DNA of 64,000 nucleotides, from NCBI RefSeq assembly GCF_000425625.1, contig NZ_AUDU01000044.1, positions 1 through 64,000 of the forward strand, given 5' to 3'. A program made the translations under genes and the position numbers. This document shows positions 1 through 8,857 of the stretch, piece by piece; positions within the stretch are counted from its first letter, which is position 1; the number at the start of each line of letters is the position of its first letter. The stretch is from Stutzerimonas azotifigens DSM 17556. Lineage in GTDB: Bacteria; Pseudomonadota; Gammaproteobacteria; Pseudomonadales; Pseudomonadaceae. The notes beneath the pieces were generated by a model. It did not search any database and was not told the DNA's origin. It worked only from the letters and a program-made list of their open reading frames with translations.

Positions 1-299
1 GCCGTGCGATCACCGCCTTTGCCGGATTGAACCCCAAGCTGCAGGAGTCCGGCACCTACAAGGGCCAGACGCGCATATCTCGAACGGGCTCGTCTCGCCT
101 GAGGGCTGGGCTCTATATGCCGGCTGTTTGCTCGCTCAAGCACAACGCCGCCATCAGCGCTCTGCGGGACCGCTTGAAAGCCAGGGGCAAGACCGGCAAG
201 CAGATCGTCTGTGCCGCCATGCGCAAGCTATTGCACATCGCCTATGGGGTACTGAAATCCGGCCAGCCTTTCGACCCTAAACTGGCCCTTGCCCACTAG
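1..299 (+). CDS. IS110-family transposase, C-terminal fragment
   Basis: The reading frame is open at the left edge and continues to a stop at 299, so only about 98 C-terminal residues are visible. It matches the C-terminal Transposase_20 part of IS110-family enzymes: a G-L-N-P segment followed by E-S-G-T-Y-K-G, then the R-x-G-S-x-x-L-R-x-x-L-Y-M helix and the closing K-L-L-H-I-A-Y-G-V-L segment. The N-terminal DEDD (RuvC-like) catalytic half lies outside the window, so completeness of the element cannot be judged. The stretch after the stop runs straight into a palindromic repeat, which fits the known preference of several IS110 elements for REP targets. Confidence 0.85.
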   Translation, partial: RAITAFAGLNPKLQESGTYKGQTRISRTGSSRLRAGLYMPAVCSLKHNAAISALRDRLKARGKTGKQIVCAAMRKLLHIAYGVLKSGQPFDPKLALAH

Positions 300-366
300 G
301 GCTCAAGACGGTATCTACCAAGCTGGCCGTGACAGCGGGCCCCTCACGCGCTGGGCAGGGCGCCGT

Positions 367-451
367 GTAGGAGCGACCTTGGTCGCGAACGATTCGACGC
401 CGGCGCCGCGTTCCTGTGCGAACGAGGACCTGGCATCCCCCTCGCTCCTAC
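367..451. repeat. REP-type inverted pair (GTAGGAGCGA family)
   Basis: GTAGGAGCGA at 367-376 is matched by its inverted form TCGCTCCTAC at 442-451. The left arm carries its own small dyad, CGACCttGGTCG. This is the common Pseudomonas extragenic palindrome arrangement of two REPs in inverted orientation (REPIN-like). It sits just after the IS110 fragment. Confidence 0.75.
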
Positions 452-485
452 GGGGCGGAGAGGCCGCCCCGCTGTAGGGTGGGTT

Positions 486-1433
486 TTAGCCCATCAAGCG
501 GGCTTCAGCCGCTGCGGCGCCTGCCGGCCCGCCGTCGCGCTCCCGCCAGGCCCGCGCCTCTTCCAGCAGCCAGTCGCGGAAGGCGTTGAGCGCCGCCGAT
601 TCGACCTTGCGTTCCGGAATCATCAGGTAGTACGCCTGCGTCTCGCTGCGGTAGGCGTGCGGGTGGGCGATTACCAGGCGGCCTTCGGCGAGCTCGCGCT
701 GGATCAGGAAGGGCGGGATCAGCGCCATGCCCATCTGGTGCTCGGCGGCTTGGGCGAGCATGGAGAACAGCTCCAGCCGCGGGCCGGTCATGTCGCGCGG
801 CACCTTCATTCCCAGCGAATCGAACCACTGTCGCCAGGCGTAGGGGCGGGTGGTCTGCTGCAGCAGCGGCAACTCGGCGATCGCCTCCGGCGCCAGCGGC
901 GCGCCCTGTGGGAGCAGGGCCGGGCTGCACACCGGCACGGAGTGCTCCGGCATCAGGAAGTGCGCTTCGGTGCCCGACCAGTCGGCGTTGCCGAAATAGA
1001 TGGCCGCGTCGAACTCGGTGTCGGCAAACAGGAACGGCCGGGTGCGGTTGGTCAGGTTGACGGTGATCTCCGGATGGCGGGCCTGGAAATCCCGCAGCCG
1101 CGGCAGCAACCACTGGGTGCCGAAGGTCGGCACCAACGCCAGTTCCAGGCGCCCGGCGCCGTGCCGGCCCATCACCGAGAGGGTGTCGCGCTCCACCGCG
1201 TCGAGCTGCAGGGCGACGCGCCGGCTGTAGGACAGCCCCGCCTCGGTCAGCTTCACCCCCCGTCGCGAACGGCGGAACAGCTCGATGCCGAGAAAGGCCT
1301 CCAGCCCGCCAATCTGCCGGCAGATTGCGCTCTGCGTCAGCGACAACTCCTCGGCGGCCTTGGTGAAGCTCTCGTGGCGGGCCGCGGCCTCGAAGGCGAG
1401 CAGGGCGGACGTGCTGGGGATCTTGCGGCGCAT
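486..1433 (-). CDS. gcdR: LysR-family regulator of glutarate catabolism (GcdR-like)
   Basis: This is a 315-residue LysR-type transcription regulator. The N-terminal winged helix-turn-helix (about residues 5-65) shows the usual A-F-E-A-A-A-R-H-x-S-F-T-x-A-A-x-E-L pattern, followed by the S-x-x-S-R-R-G-V-x-L-T segment typical of the GcvA subgroup. The rest is the periplasmic-binding-protein-like effector domain. It is divergent from gcdH with 169 bp between the starts, the arrangement I recall for the glutarate-responsive activator GcdR in P. aeruginosa and P. putida. Family membership is directly supported. The effector, glutarate or glutaryl-CoA, is inferred from context. Confidence 0.85.
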   Translation of the reverse strand: MRRKIPSTSALLAFEAAARHESFTKAAEELSLTQSAICRQIGGLEAFLGIELFRRSRRGVKLTEAGLSYSRRVALQLDAVERDTLSVMGRHGAGRLELALVPTFGTQWLLPRLRDFQARHPEITVNLTNRTRPFLFADTEFDAAIYFGNADWSGTEAHFLMPEHSVPVCSPALLPQGAPLAPEAIAELPLLQQTTRPYAWRQWFDSLGMKVPRDMTGPRLELFSMLAQAAEHQMGMALIPPFLIQRELAEGRLVIAHPHAYRSETQAYYLMIPERKVESAALNAFRDWLLEEARAWRERDGGPAGAAAAEARLMG

Positions 1434-1489
1434 TATGCGTAGGGCTCACTCGTCAGCGGGAAATATGGGCACAAAAGCCTAATACGAAG

Positions 1490-1502
1490 TGCGTTTATTG
1501 CA
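1490..1502. promoter_or_regulatory. LysR box (T-N11-A) between gcdR and gcdH
   Basis: TGCGTTTATTGCA is a T-N11-A motif with perfect TGC/GCA ends, placed between the divergent starts, 57 bp from gcdR and 101 bp from gcdH. It is the best candidate binding site for the adjacent regulator, seen by eye only. Confidence 0.5.
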
Positions 1503-1602
1503 CAGGTCGTTGCGAAATCCTCGTTTGCCCCTGCGCGATGCGGCGCCTAGGATCAGTGCATCCCGCCGGTAGCGTCCGGCAGAGCGACTAAGAGGAATTT
1601 CC

Positions 1603-2784
1603 ATGGCCGGCAAAGCAAGCTTCAACTGGATCGACCCCCTGCTGCTCGACCAGCAACTCACCGAGGAAGAGCGCATGGTGCGCGACAGCGCCGCGCAGTT
1701 CTGCGCCGACAAGCTGGCCCCGCGGGTCCTCGAAGCCTTCCGCCATGAAAAGACCGACCCGGCGATCTTCCGCGAGATGGGCGAGACCGGCCTGCTCGGC
1801 GCGACCATTCCCGCAGAGTACGGCGGCAGCGGCCTGAACTACGTGTGCTACGGCCTGATCGCCCGCGAGGTCGAGCGCATCGACTCGGGCTACCGCTCGA
1901 TGATGAGCGTGCAGTCGTCGCTGGTGATGGTGCCGATCAACGAGTTCGGCACCGAGGCACAGAAGCAGAAGTACCTGCCGAAGCTGGCCAGCGGCCAGGC
2001 CATCGGCTGCTTCGGCCTGACCGAGCCGAACCACGGTTCCGACCCGGGCTCGATGGTCACCCGGGCGAAGAAGGTCGACGGCGGCTATCGTCTGTCCGGC
2101 GCCAAGATGTGGATCACCAACAGCCCGATCGCCGATGTCTTCGTGGTCTGGGCCAAGGACGACGAGGGCGCGATCCGCGGCTTCATCCTCGAGAAGGGCT
2201 GGGAAGGCCTGTCTGCTCCGGCGATCCACGGCAAGGTCGGCCTGCGCGCCTCGATCACCGGCGAGATCGTCATGGACAACGTGTTCTGCCCCGAGGAGAA
2301 CGCCTTCCCCGACGTGCGCGGCCTGAAGGGTCCGTTCACCTGCCTGAATTCCGCCCGCTACGGCATCGCCTGGGGTGCGCTGGGCGCCGCCGAGTTCTGC
2401 TGGCACACCGCGCGCCAGTACGTGCTCGACCGCAACCAGTTCGGCCGTCCGTTGGCCGCCAACCAGCTGATCCAGAAGAAGCTGGCCGACATGCAGACCG
2501 AAATCACCCTCGGCCTGCAGGGTTGCCTGCGCCTGGGCCGGATGAAGGACGAAGGCACCGCGGCGGTGGAGATCACCTCGATCATGAAGCGCAACAGCTG
2601 CGGCAAGGCGCTCGACGTGGCGCGCCTGGCCCGCGACATGATGGGTGGCAACGGCATCAGCGACGAATTCGGCGTGGCCCGGCACCTGGTCAACCTGGAG
2701 GTGGTGAACACCTACGAGGGCACCCACGACGTGCACGCGCTGATCCTCGGCCGCGCGCAGACCGGCATCCAGGCGTTCTTTTAA
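1603..2784 (+). CDS. gcdH: Glutaryl-CoA dehydrogenase
   Basis: This 393-residue flavoprotein of the acyl-CoA dehydrogenase family oxidises and decarboxylates glutaryl-CoA to crotonyl-CoA in lysine and glutarate degradation. The FAD/substrate signature [12 protein letters not shown] is near residue 140, and the G-G-N-G-I-S motif lies near the C-terminus. The catalytic glutamate is E372 in Y-E-G-T, the position used by glutaryl-CoA dehydrogenases. Length is normal for the family. The start is supported by AGAGGAA about 7 bases upstream. It lies divergent from the LysR gene and ahead of the CoA-transferase gene, so activated glutarate would be its substrate. Confidence 0.95.
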   Translation: MAGKASFNWIDPLLLDQQLTEEERMVRDSAAQFCADKLAPRVLEAFRHEKTDPAIFREMGETGLLGATIPAEYGGSGLNYVCYGLIAREVERIDSGYRSMMSVQSSLVMVPINEFGTEAQKQKYLPKLASGQAIGCFGLTEPNHGSDPGSMVTRAKKVDGGYRLSGAKMWITNSPIADVFVVWAKDDEGAIRGFILEKGWEGLSAPAIHGKVGLRASITGEIVMDNVFCPEENAFPDVRGLKGPFTCLNSARYGIAWGALGAAEFCWHTARQYVLDRNQFGRPLAANQLIQKKLADMQTEITLGLQGCLRLGRMKDEGTAAVEITSIMKRNSCGKALDVARLARDMMGGNGISDEFGVARHLVNLEVVNTYEGTHDVHALILGRAQTGIQAFF

Positions 2785-2810
2785 GGACCGAGAAGAGCGC
2801 CTTGGGCTGA

Positions 2811-2853
2811 AGGCTGGACGAAAAAGCGGTAGGTGAATCCTCCCGTCCAGCCT
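2811..2853. other. Hairpin between gcdH and gcdG
   Basis: AGGCTGGACG (2811-2820) and CGTCCAGCCT (2844-2853) form a perfect 10-bp stem with a 23-base loop, shortly after the gcdH stop. No U-run follows. It could stabilise the gcdH end of the transcript or attenuate gcdG. Confidence 0.5.
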
Positions 2854-2868
2854 CCAGCCTGTTAGACC

Positions 2869-2943
2869 GTAGGGTGGAAACCGCCTCGGCGTTTCCACCG
2901 CCACCAACCGGTGGAAAAGACCTGCGGTCGTTTTCCACCCTAC
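2869..2943. repeat. Nested palindrome GTAGGGTGGAAA...TTTCCACCCTAC
   Basis: GTAGGGTGGAAA at 2869-2880 is matched by TTTCCACCCTAC at 2932-2943. Two smaller hairpins sit inside: GGAAA/TTTCC at 2876-2896, and GGTGGAAAA/TTTTCCACC at 2900-2939. The same architecture recurs at 54723-54804, and a single arm lies at 43515-43546, so this is a dispersed REPIN-like family. Confidence 0.8.
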
Positions 2944-2957
2944 GAAGGATTTCCGGC

Positions 2958-4181
2958 ATGCCTGGTGCCCTTTCCCACATCCGCGTCCTCGACCTGTCCC
3001 GCGTGCTCGCCGGGCCCTGGGCGGGGCAGATCCTTGCCGACCTCGGGGCCGAGGTGATCAAGATCGAGCGCCCCGGCAGCGGTGACGACACTCGCCACTG
3101 GGGGCCGCCCTTCCTCAAGGATGCCGAGGGGCGCGACACCTCCGAGTCGGCCTATTTCCTCTCCGCCAACCGCAACAAGCAGTCGGTGACGGTGGACTTC
3201 ACCCGGCCCGAGGGCCAGCGCCTGGTCCTCGAACTGGCCGCGCAGTGCGACGTGGTGCTGGAGAACTTCAAGGTCGGCGGCCTGGCCGCCTACGGCCTCG
3301 ACTACGCCGCGCTGAAGGCGGTCAACCCGAAGCTGGTGTATTGCTCGATCACCGGTTTCGGCCAGGAAGGCCCTTACGCCCAGCGCGCCGGCTACGATTT
3401 CATGATCCAGGCGCTCGGCGGGCTGATGAGCCTGACCGGGCGCGGCGAGGGCGAGGAGGGCGCCGGGCCGGTGAAGGTCGGCGTGGCCCTGACCGATATC
3501 CTCACCGGCCTGTACGCCACCGTCGCGGTGCTGGCGGCGCTCAACCACCGCCAGCAGAGCGGCATCGGCCAGCACATCGACATGGCCCTGCTCGACGTGC
3601 AGGTCGCCTGCCTGGCCAACCAGGCGATGAACTACCTGACCACCGGGGTGGCGCCGAGGCGGCTGGGCAACGCCCACCCGAACATCGTGCCCTACCAGGA
3701 TTTCCCCACCGCCGACGGCGACCTGATCATCACGGTCGGCAACGACGGCCAGTTCCGCAAGTTCTGCGAGGTGGCCGGCAAGCCCGAGTGGGCCGAGGAT
3801 CCGCGCTTCGCCACCAACAAGGCGCGGGTGGCGCATCGCTCCGAGCTGGTGCCGATGATCCGCCAGGTCACGGTGTTCCGCAGCACCGCCGAGTGGGTGA
3901 GCGCGCTGGAGCAGGCCGGCGTGCCCTGCGGCCCGATCAACGACCTGGCGCAGGTGTTCGCCGACCCGCAGGTGCGGGCGCGCGGCCTGCGCGTCGAAGT
4001 CGAGCATCCGCTGGCCGGCACGCTGCCGCAGGTGGCCAGCCCGATCCGCCTCTCGGAAACCCCGGTGAGCTACCGTCAGGCGCCGCCGCTGCTGGGCGAG
4101 CATACCGAGGCGGTGCTGGGGCGCCTGCTCGGCCTGGGTCCGGCCGATATCGAGCGCTTGCAGCAGGATGGCGTGGTGTAG
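2958..4181 (+). CDS. gcdG: Class III CoA-transferase (glutarate CoA-transferase)
   Basis: This 407-residue CaiB/BaiF-family CoA-transferase would move CoA from succinyl-CoA to glutarate, supplying GcdH. The N-terminal I-R-V-L-D-L-S-R-V-L-A-G-P-W segment, the E-V-I-K-I-E-R-P turn and the N-R-N-K-x-S-V-T-V-D-F strand are characteristic. The ATG at 2958 was chosen over the longer frame opening at 2874 because it has AAGGA just upstream and begins at the conserved domain, and the longer frame would translate the palindromic repeat. The long structured spacer after gcdH suggests lower or separately controlled expression. Substrate is inferred from linkage to gcdH. Confidence 0.9.
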   Translation: MPGALSHIRVLDLSRVLAGPWAGQILADLGAEVIKIERPGSGDDTRHWGPPFLKDAEGRDTSESAYFLSANRNKQSVTVDFTRPEGQRLVLELAAQCDVVLENFKVGGLAAYGLDYAALKAVNPKLVYCSITGFGQEGPYAQRAGYDFMIQALGGLMSLTGRGEGEEGAGPVKVGVALTDILTGLYATVAVLAALNHRQQSGIGQHIDMALLDVQVACLANQAMNYLTTGVAPRRLGNAHPNIVPYQDFPTADGDLIITVGNDGQFRKFCEVAGKPEWAEDPRFATNKARVAHRSELVPMIRQVTVFRSTAEWVSALEQAGVPCGPINDLAQVFADPQVRARGLRVEVEHPLAGTLPQVASPIRLSETPVSYRQAPPLLGEHTEAVLGRLLGLGPADIERLQQDGVV

Positions 4182-4185
4182 GGCT

Positions 4186-4460
4186 GGCGATCGCAGTCGA
4201 GAACTCCCACAAGAGCATCGCCCCGAGGGCGGGCCTCCCACAAAAACAAAGGGGTTCCACCGAATCCTGTGGAAGACCGCGCCCGTTCCCGACGGGCTTG
4301 CGGCATTCACCACATCCTGTGGATTGTGCGCCCTCGCGGCGATTACGGGCCGAGCGACCTTGGCCGCGGGCGTCGTTGCGGTCAAGGCAGTTGCTCCCAC
4401 GAAAGCCGGCAGGCGCATGGAACGCGAGGTGCGTGGGAGCGATCCCTGACCGCGAACGAA
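4186..4460. repeat. Composite dispersed repeat with inverted ends
   Basis: There is no gene between gcdG and lemA (4182-4640). The stretch opens with a degenerate inward arm (GTCGAGAACTCCCACA) and closes with the opposite arm (GTGGGAGCGATCCCTGACCGC). Inside are GAGGGCGGGCCTCCCACA, an AATCCTGTGG block and CGCCCTCGCGGCGA. The same blocks recur at 6657-6880, 16430-16625 and 32760-33140. A separate hairpin GTTGGG/CCCAAC lies at 4545-4577, just before lemA. Confidence 0.65.
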
Positions 4461-4640
4461 CCCATTTCCCTGTGAAGCCTGTCATGCCGCGCCTGCGTCT
4501 GGGATATCGCCCGCCTGTGCCAGGTGCCCGCTCGCCAATACGAGGTTGGGTTGAGTCGTCTGGCGACGAAGCCCAACGACGGGCTGAACTCTGCGCCCTT
4601 CGTCGTGCCTATTGATCGACGAACTGGGACACGAGCGACC

Positions 4641-5246
4641 ATGGACCTTTCACATCAGCGAACGATCTGGCGCGCAGCCGCCATGCTCTGCATGACCTGG
4701 CTGCTGGCCGGCTGCGGCATCAACAACATCCCCCAATACGACGAGCAGGTGAAATCGGCCTGGGCGCAGGTGGAGAACCAGTACCAGCGCCGAGCCGACC
4801 TGGTGCCCAACCTGGTCGAGACGGTGCGCGGCTACGCCGCCCAGGAGCGCGAGACGCTCACCGCGGTGATCGAGGCGCGGGCCAAGGCCACCTCCATCCA
4901 GGTCGACGCCAGCACCCTCGACGATCCCGAGCGCATCCAGCAGTTCCAGGCCGTGCAGGCCCAGCTGACCGGCGCGCTGAGCCGGCTGATGGCGGTCGCC
5001 GAGCGCTATCCGGACCTGAAGTCGAACCAGAACTTCCTCGCCCTGCAGTCGCAGCTCGAAGGCACCGAGAACCGCATCGCCGTGGCGCGGCGCGATTTCA
5101 TCCAGGCAGTGGAGCGCTACAACACCGAGATCCGCACCTTCCCGGGGCGCATCTGGCACAGCGTGCTGTATCGTGACATGCCGCTGCGCGAGAACTTCGA
5201 GGCCACCACCGAGAACGCCGAACGCGCCCCCGAAGTGAAGTTCTGA
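4641..5246 (+). CDS. lemA: LemA-family lipoprotein
   Basis: The 201-residue product has an N-terminal signal with a lipobox, L-L-A-G-C, putting the lipid-modified cysteine at C25, so it is probably anchored in the envelope. The mature part is a long-helix LemA domain with the hallmark R-R-A-D-L-V-P-N-L-V-E-T-V motif (about residues 50-65). The role of LemA proteins is poorly defined; they typically occur next to TPM-domain proteins, as here. The stop overlaps the next start by one base (TGATG). ATG 4641 was preferred over the upstream frame start at 4524 because it places a proper signal peptide at the N-terminus, although its ribosome site is weak. Confidence 0.88.
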   Translation: MDLSHQRTIWRAAAMLCMTWLLAGCGINNIPQYDEQVKSAWAQVENQYQRRADLVPNLVETVRGYAAQERETLTAVIEARAKATSIQVDASTLDDPERIQQFQAVQAQLTGALSRLMAVAERYPDLKSNQNFLALQSQLEGTENRIAVARRDFIQAVERYNTEIRTFPGRIWHSVLYRDMPLRENFEATTENAERAPEVKF

Positions 5247-6004
5247 TGAAGCGCCTGCCGTTCCTCGCGCTCGGCCTGCTGCTCTGGGCCGCCGGTCTGG
5301 CGGCCCAGGAGTTCCAGGCGCCGCCGCTGACCGGGCGGGTGGTCGACCAGGCCGGGATGCTCGACGCGGCGGCCGAGGTGCGGCTGACGCAGATGCTCGC
5401 CGCCCACGAGCAGGCCAGCGGCGAACAGGTGGTGGTGGTGACCCTGCCCGACCTGCAGGGGCGCACCATCGAGGAGGTCGGCCTGCAGCTCGGCCGCCAG
5501 TGGGGCATCGGCCAGCGTGGCGAGGACAGCGGCGCGCTGCTGATCGTGGCACGCGACGAGCGACGCATCCGCATCGAGGTCGGCTACGGCCTCGAGGGCC
5601 GGCTGACCGACGCCCAGGCCTCGCTGATCATCAACCGCATCATCACCCCGGCGTTCCAGCAGGGCGACTTCGCGCGCGGCATCACCGAGGGCGCCGCGGC
5701 CATGGTCCAGGTGCTTGGCGGCGACCCGCTGCGCCAGGCCAGCTACACGCCGGCCGGGCCGCAGGCGCCGGAGGGCGCTCTGCCGGTGCTGCTGTTCTTC
5801 GTGCTGCTGGTGGTGATGATGATGCTCGGCGGCGGCGGTGGGGGCGGCCGCCGTGGCGGCATGCGCCGGGGCGTGCTGCTCGGGGCGCTGCTCGGCGGCA
5901 TGAGCCGTGGCTCCGGCATGGGCGGAGGCGGCGGCTTCGGCGGAGGAGGCTTCGGCGGGGGCGGCGGCGGCTTCGGCGGCGGCGGGGCTTCCGGCGGCTG
6001 GTAA
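5246..6004 (+). CDS. TPM-domain protein with glycine-rich tail (YgcG-like)
   Basis: The 252-residue protein has a cleavable signal (about residues 1-20, ending A-A-Q), then a TPM domain (about 30-160) with the V-V-D-Q-A-G-M-L and I-E-V-G-Y-G-L-E-G motifs. A membrane helix follows (about 180-195), then a tail built mainly of glycine with scattered Phe, Arg and Ser. That is the classic YgcG layout. It is translationally coupled to lemA. TPM domains have been linked to phosphatase activity in plant chloroplasts and to membrane-complex assembly; the bacterial function is not established. Confidence 0.88.
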   Translation: MKRLPFLALGLLLWAAGLAAQEFQAPPLTGRVVDQAGMLDAAAEVRLTQMLAAHEQASGEQVVVVTLPDLQGRTIEEVGLQLGRQWGIGQRGEDSGALLIVARDERRIRIEVGYGLEGRLTDAQASLIINRIITPAFQQGDFARGITEGAAAMVQVLGGDPLRQASYTPAGPQAPEGALPVLLFFVLLVVMMMLGGGGGGGRRGGMRRGVLLGALLGGMSRGSGMGGGGGFGGGGFGGGGGGFGGGGASGGW

Positions 6005-6038
6005 GGCCCGATCAAGCCCAGTTGAGGAGAGAAAGGAC

Positions 6039-6656
6039 GTGAGGTTACTGACGCAGGCCGAATGCCAGCTGGTCGCCGAGGCGATCGAGCGGATCGAGCG
6101 CGACACCGACGCCGAGCTGGTCACCGTGCTCGCCGCGCAGGCCGACGACTACCGCTACATCCCGCTGCTCTGGGCCAGCCTGGTGGCGCTGGTGCTGCCC
6201 GCGGCGCTGCTCCTGTTCACCGACTGGCTGGGCGCCGTCGAGCTGCTGCTGGTGCAGTGGGCGCTGTTCGTGGTGCTGGCGATGGTGTTCCGCATGCCCT
6301 CGGTGACCACCCGGCTGATTCCCCGCTCGGTACGCCACTGGCGCGCCTGCAACCTGGCGCGGCGGCAGTTCATCGAGCAGAACCTGCACCACACCGAGGG
6401 CGATACCGGCATCCTGATCTTCGTTTCCGAGGCCGAACGTTACGTCGAGATCATTGCCGACCGCGGCATCTCCAGCCGCATCGACGACCGGGCCTGGGAA
6501 TCCATCGTCGCCGCCTTCACCGAGCAGGTGCGCGCCGGCCAGGTGCTGGAAGGCTTCATCATCTGCATCGAGGCCTGCGGCGCGCTGCTCAGGCAGCACG
6601 TGCCCAAGACCCACCCGCGCAACGAGTTGCCGAACCGGCTGGTGGTGCTCGAATAA
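6039..6656 (+). CDS. Second TPM-domain membrane protein
   Basis: The product is 205 residues from GTG 6039. That start has an excellent GAGGAGAGAAAGG ribosome site and begins with the conserved helix L-L-T-Q-A-E. The alternative frame start at 5907 would lie inside the glycine-rich tail of the previous gene. An N-terminal helix with A-I-E-R-I-E-R-D-T-D-A-E-L precedes two hydrophobic spans (about 45-65 and 70-90), and a C-terminal TPM half carries V-E-I-I-A-D-R-G-I and A-F-T-E-Q-V-R-A-G. It completes a lemA-TPM-TPM operon. Function unknown beyond a likely envelope role. Confidence 0.82.
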   Translation: MRLLTQAECQLVAEAIERIERDTDAELVTVLAAQADDYRYIPLLWASLVALVLPAALLLFTDWLGAVELLLVQWALFVVLAMVFRMPSVTTRLIPRSVRHWRACNLARRQFIEQNLHHTEGDTGILIFVSEAERYVEIIADRGISSRIDDRAWESIVAAFTEQVRAGQVLEGFIICIEACGALLRQHVPKTHPRNELPNRLVVLE

Positions 6657-6880
6657 AAGCGGTTCGCGGTCAAGACGCTCCCACAAGAGCATCGCCCCGA
6701 GGGCGGGCCTCCCACGAAAGCGAACGGTGCCCACCGAATCCTGTGGGAGGCGCGCCCTCGCGGCGACAGCGGGGCCGAGCGGCGATCGGGACTCGTTCTG
6801 CGCGTTCCGCGTCAAGACAGGCGCTCCCACGGGCCGGTGCGTGTCGTGGGAGCGGTCTCGACCACGAGCCTTCTGGTATC
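6657..6880. repeat. Composite dispersed repeat with inverted ends
   Basis: This fills the gap between convergent genes. It starts with TTCGCGGTCAAGACGCTCCCAC and ends with the inverted form CGTGGGAGCGGTCTCGACCACGA. Between them are the GAGGGCGGGCCTCCCAC, ACCGAATCCTGTGGGAG and CGCCCTCGCGGCGACA blocks shared with 4186-4460, 16430-16625 and 32760-33140. Confidence 0.7.
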
Positions 6881-6889
6881 GCCAGGCCG

Positions 6890-8857
6890 TCAGACCATCC
6901 CGGGCCCTTCGTCGTCGCCGTCCTTGCCCAGCGGGGTGAGTTGCAGCCCCTCGCCGTTCATGGCGCTGGCGGCGACCCGGTCGATGGCTTCCAGCGCCGG
7001 GCCGATGAGCACGCTGATCTGCGCGTCCTGGCTGGGCTGGGGCAGGCGGGCGATGGCGGCGAGCACGTCTTCGCCGGGCACGGTTTCCTCGTCCAGCAGG
7101 CGCTGGGTGATCTCGTCCAGCGCCGGCTTCATCAGCCGCAGGCGCGCCAGGCACTCGCGTTCCAGGCTGCGCAGCAGGTGGTCGGCGGCCTCGATGGAGG
7201 CGCGCGAATCGAAGTCGATGTTCGCCTCGCGCACCGCCTGCAGGCTGAGCAGCGTGCCGCTCGGGCTCATGCCCAGCGCGCCGACCATCGACAGGGCGAT
7301 CTTCGAGGCTTCCTGCAGGTCCTGGCCGGCGCCGGAGGACACCTCGTTGAAGTACAGCTGCTCGGCGCCGCGGCCGGCCAGCAACATCATGATGCGCGCG
7401 CGCAGCTCGGATTCCAGGTGCAGGCGCTTGTCCTCCACCGGGGTGACCAGGGTCACGCCCAGCGCCTGGCCGCGCGGCAGGATGGTGACCTTCTCCACCC
7501 GGCCGACGCGCAGGTCGGCGGCGATCAGCGCGTGGCCGGCCTCGTGCACGGCGATGCGCTTGCGGTCGGTGGCCGACAGCGGGGTGACGCCCGAGGGCTG
7601 CTCGCCGATGCGGCAGGTCTCGATGGCGTCGACGAAGTGGCTCATCTCCACCTGCAGCGCCTCGCCGCGCGCCGCCAGCAGGGCCGCGTGGTTGACGATG
7701 TAGGCGATCGACGCCGGGGTCAGGCCGACGGTGTTGCGCGCCAGCTGGGCGTAGTCGAGGCCCTCGGCCGCGCGGATCTTGCCGGCGTAGAGGCGGAACA
7801 GCTTCTCGCGGTCGTCCAGCCCCGGCAGGCCGACGGCGATCGAGCGGTCGAAGCGGCCTTCGCGCAGCAGCGCCGGGTCGAGCGAGTTGGGGAAGTTGGT
7901 GGCACCGAGCACCAGCACGCCGCTGGCCGGCTCGAAGCCGTCCATCTCGGCGAGGAACTGGTTGATGATGCGGTTGCTCTCGGCGTCGCTGGAGCGCTGC
8001 TGCTCGGCGCGCTTGCCGATGCCGTCGATCTCGTCGATGAAGATGATGCAGGGCGCCTGCTTGCGCGCCGCGCGGAACAGCGCCTTGACCTTCTGGATGC
8101 CGACGCCGAAGTACATCGAGGAGAACTCGCTGCCGGTCACCTGGATGAAGGCGGCGTTGGACTCGGTGGCCAGCGCCTTGGCCAGCTGGGTCTTGCCGGT
8201 GCCCGGCTCGCCGGTCAGCAGCACGCCTTTCGGCGGTCGCGCGCCGAGGGCAGCGTAGGCCGCCGGGTCGCGCAGGTAGGCGGTGACGTCGCGCAGCGCG
8301 AGCTTGGCCTCGCCGGCGCCGATCACCTGGTCGAAGCCGATGCCGGTGCCTTCGCGGCGGGCACGGTAGGGCTGCATCCGGTAGATGGCCACACCGGCCG
8401 CCAGCAGGATCAGCAGGCCGATCGGCGAATAGGGCAGCACGCGCTTGTACCAGGGCGTCTCGCCGTCGGTGTCGAACAGGGTGACCGGGAAGCGCTCGCC
8501 GGAGAGGCCGGCATAGCGCTCGAGCAGCAGGTCGGCGATGCGCCCGGACTGGTCCGGCACCCAGTACTGCAGGCCGTCGGCGGTGGTGACGTAGACCGCC
8601 TCGTCGCTGATCGCGGCGGTGCCGATGCGGCTCTCGGTGAGGTCGGCCATCAGTGTGGAGATGTCGCGCCGGTTGCTGCGCCAGGGCTCGGTCGAGTCCT
8701 TCAGCTCGGCGAGCATGGCGGCGACGCTACCGGCGGCGGGCGGGTTGGCCGGCGAGGCGGGCATGAACTGCCAGGCGGCCAGCACGGCGCTCACCAGCAG
8801 GACGAAAAGGCAGAGCGCAAGGCCGCGACGGCCTTGAAGCAGCGGTGCTTTCTTCAT
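6890..8857 (-). CDS. FtsH-like AAA+ membrane zinc protease (paralogue)
   Basis: The 655-residue protein has a membrane anchor (about 11-29), a 110-residue presumed periplasmic domain, a second helix (about 143-160), an AAA+ ATPase and a zinc peptidase. Walker A is G-E-P-G-T-G-K-T at 216-223, Walker B I-I-F-I-D-E at 271-276, and the zinc site H-E-A-G-H at 438-442. All are intact, so an active ATP-dependent protease is expected. It is not canonical FtsH: the periplasmic domain differs, and the pore loop reads M-Y-F-G-V-G where FtsH has M-F-V-G-V-G. ATG 8857 has GGAAG 6 bases upstream; the longer frame to 9055 covers non-coding sequence. Confidence 0.88.
   Translation of the reverse strand: MKKAPLLQGRRGLALCLFVLLVSAVLAAWQFMPASPANPPAAGSVAAMLAELKDSTEPWRSNRRDISTLMADLTESRIGTAAISDEAVYVTTADGLQYWVPDQSGRIADLLLERYAGLSGERFPVTLFDTDGETPWYKRVLPYSPIGLLILLAAGVAIYRMQPYRARREGTGIGFDQVIGAGEAKLALRDVTAYLRDPAAYAALGARPPKGVLLTGEPGTGKTQLAKALATESNAAFIQVTGSEFSSMYFGVGIQKVKALFRAARKQAPCIIFIDEIDGIGKRAEQQRSSDAESNRIINQFLAEMDGFEPASGVLVLGATNFPNSLDPALLREGRFDRSIAVGLPGLDDREKLFRLYAGKIRAAEGLDYAQLARNTVGLTPASIAYIVNHAALLAARGEALQVEMSHFVDAIETCRIGEQPSGVTPLSATDRKRIAVHEAGHALIAADLRVGRVEKVTILPRGQALGVTLVTPVEDKRLHLESELRARIMMLLAGRGAEQLYFNEVSSGAGQDLQEASKIALSMVGALGMSPSGTLLSLQAVREANIDFDSRASIEAADHLLRSLERECLARLRLMKPALDEITQRLLDEETVPGEDVLAAIARLPQPSQDAQISVLIGPALEAIDRVAASAMNGEGLQLTPLGKDGDDEGPGMV

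Noticed and set aside
2940-4418. Long minus-strand frame opposite gcdG
   Set aside because: It is rich in His, Gln, Val and Ala with no recognisable domain, while the plus strand encodes a clear CoA-transferase.
5743-6015. Proline-rich minus-strand frame
   Set aside because: It is the mirror image of the glycine-rich tail of the TPM protein.
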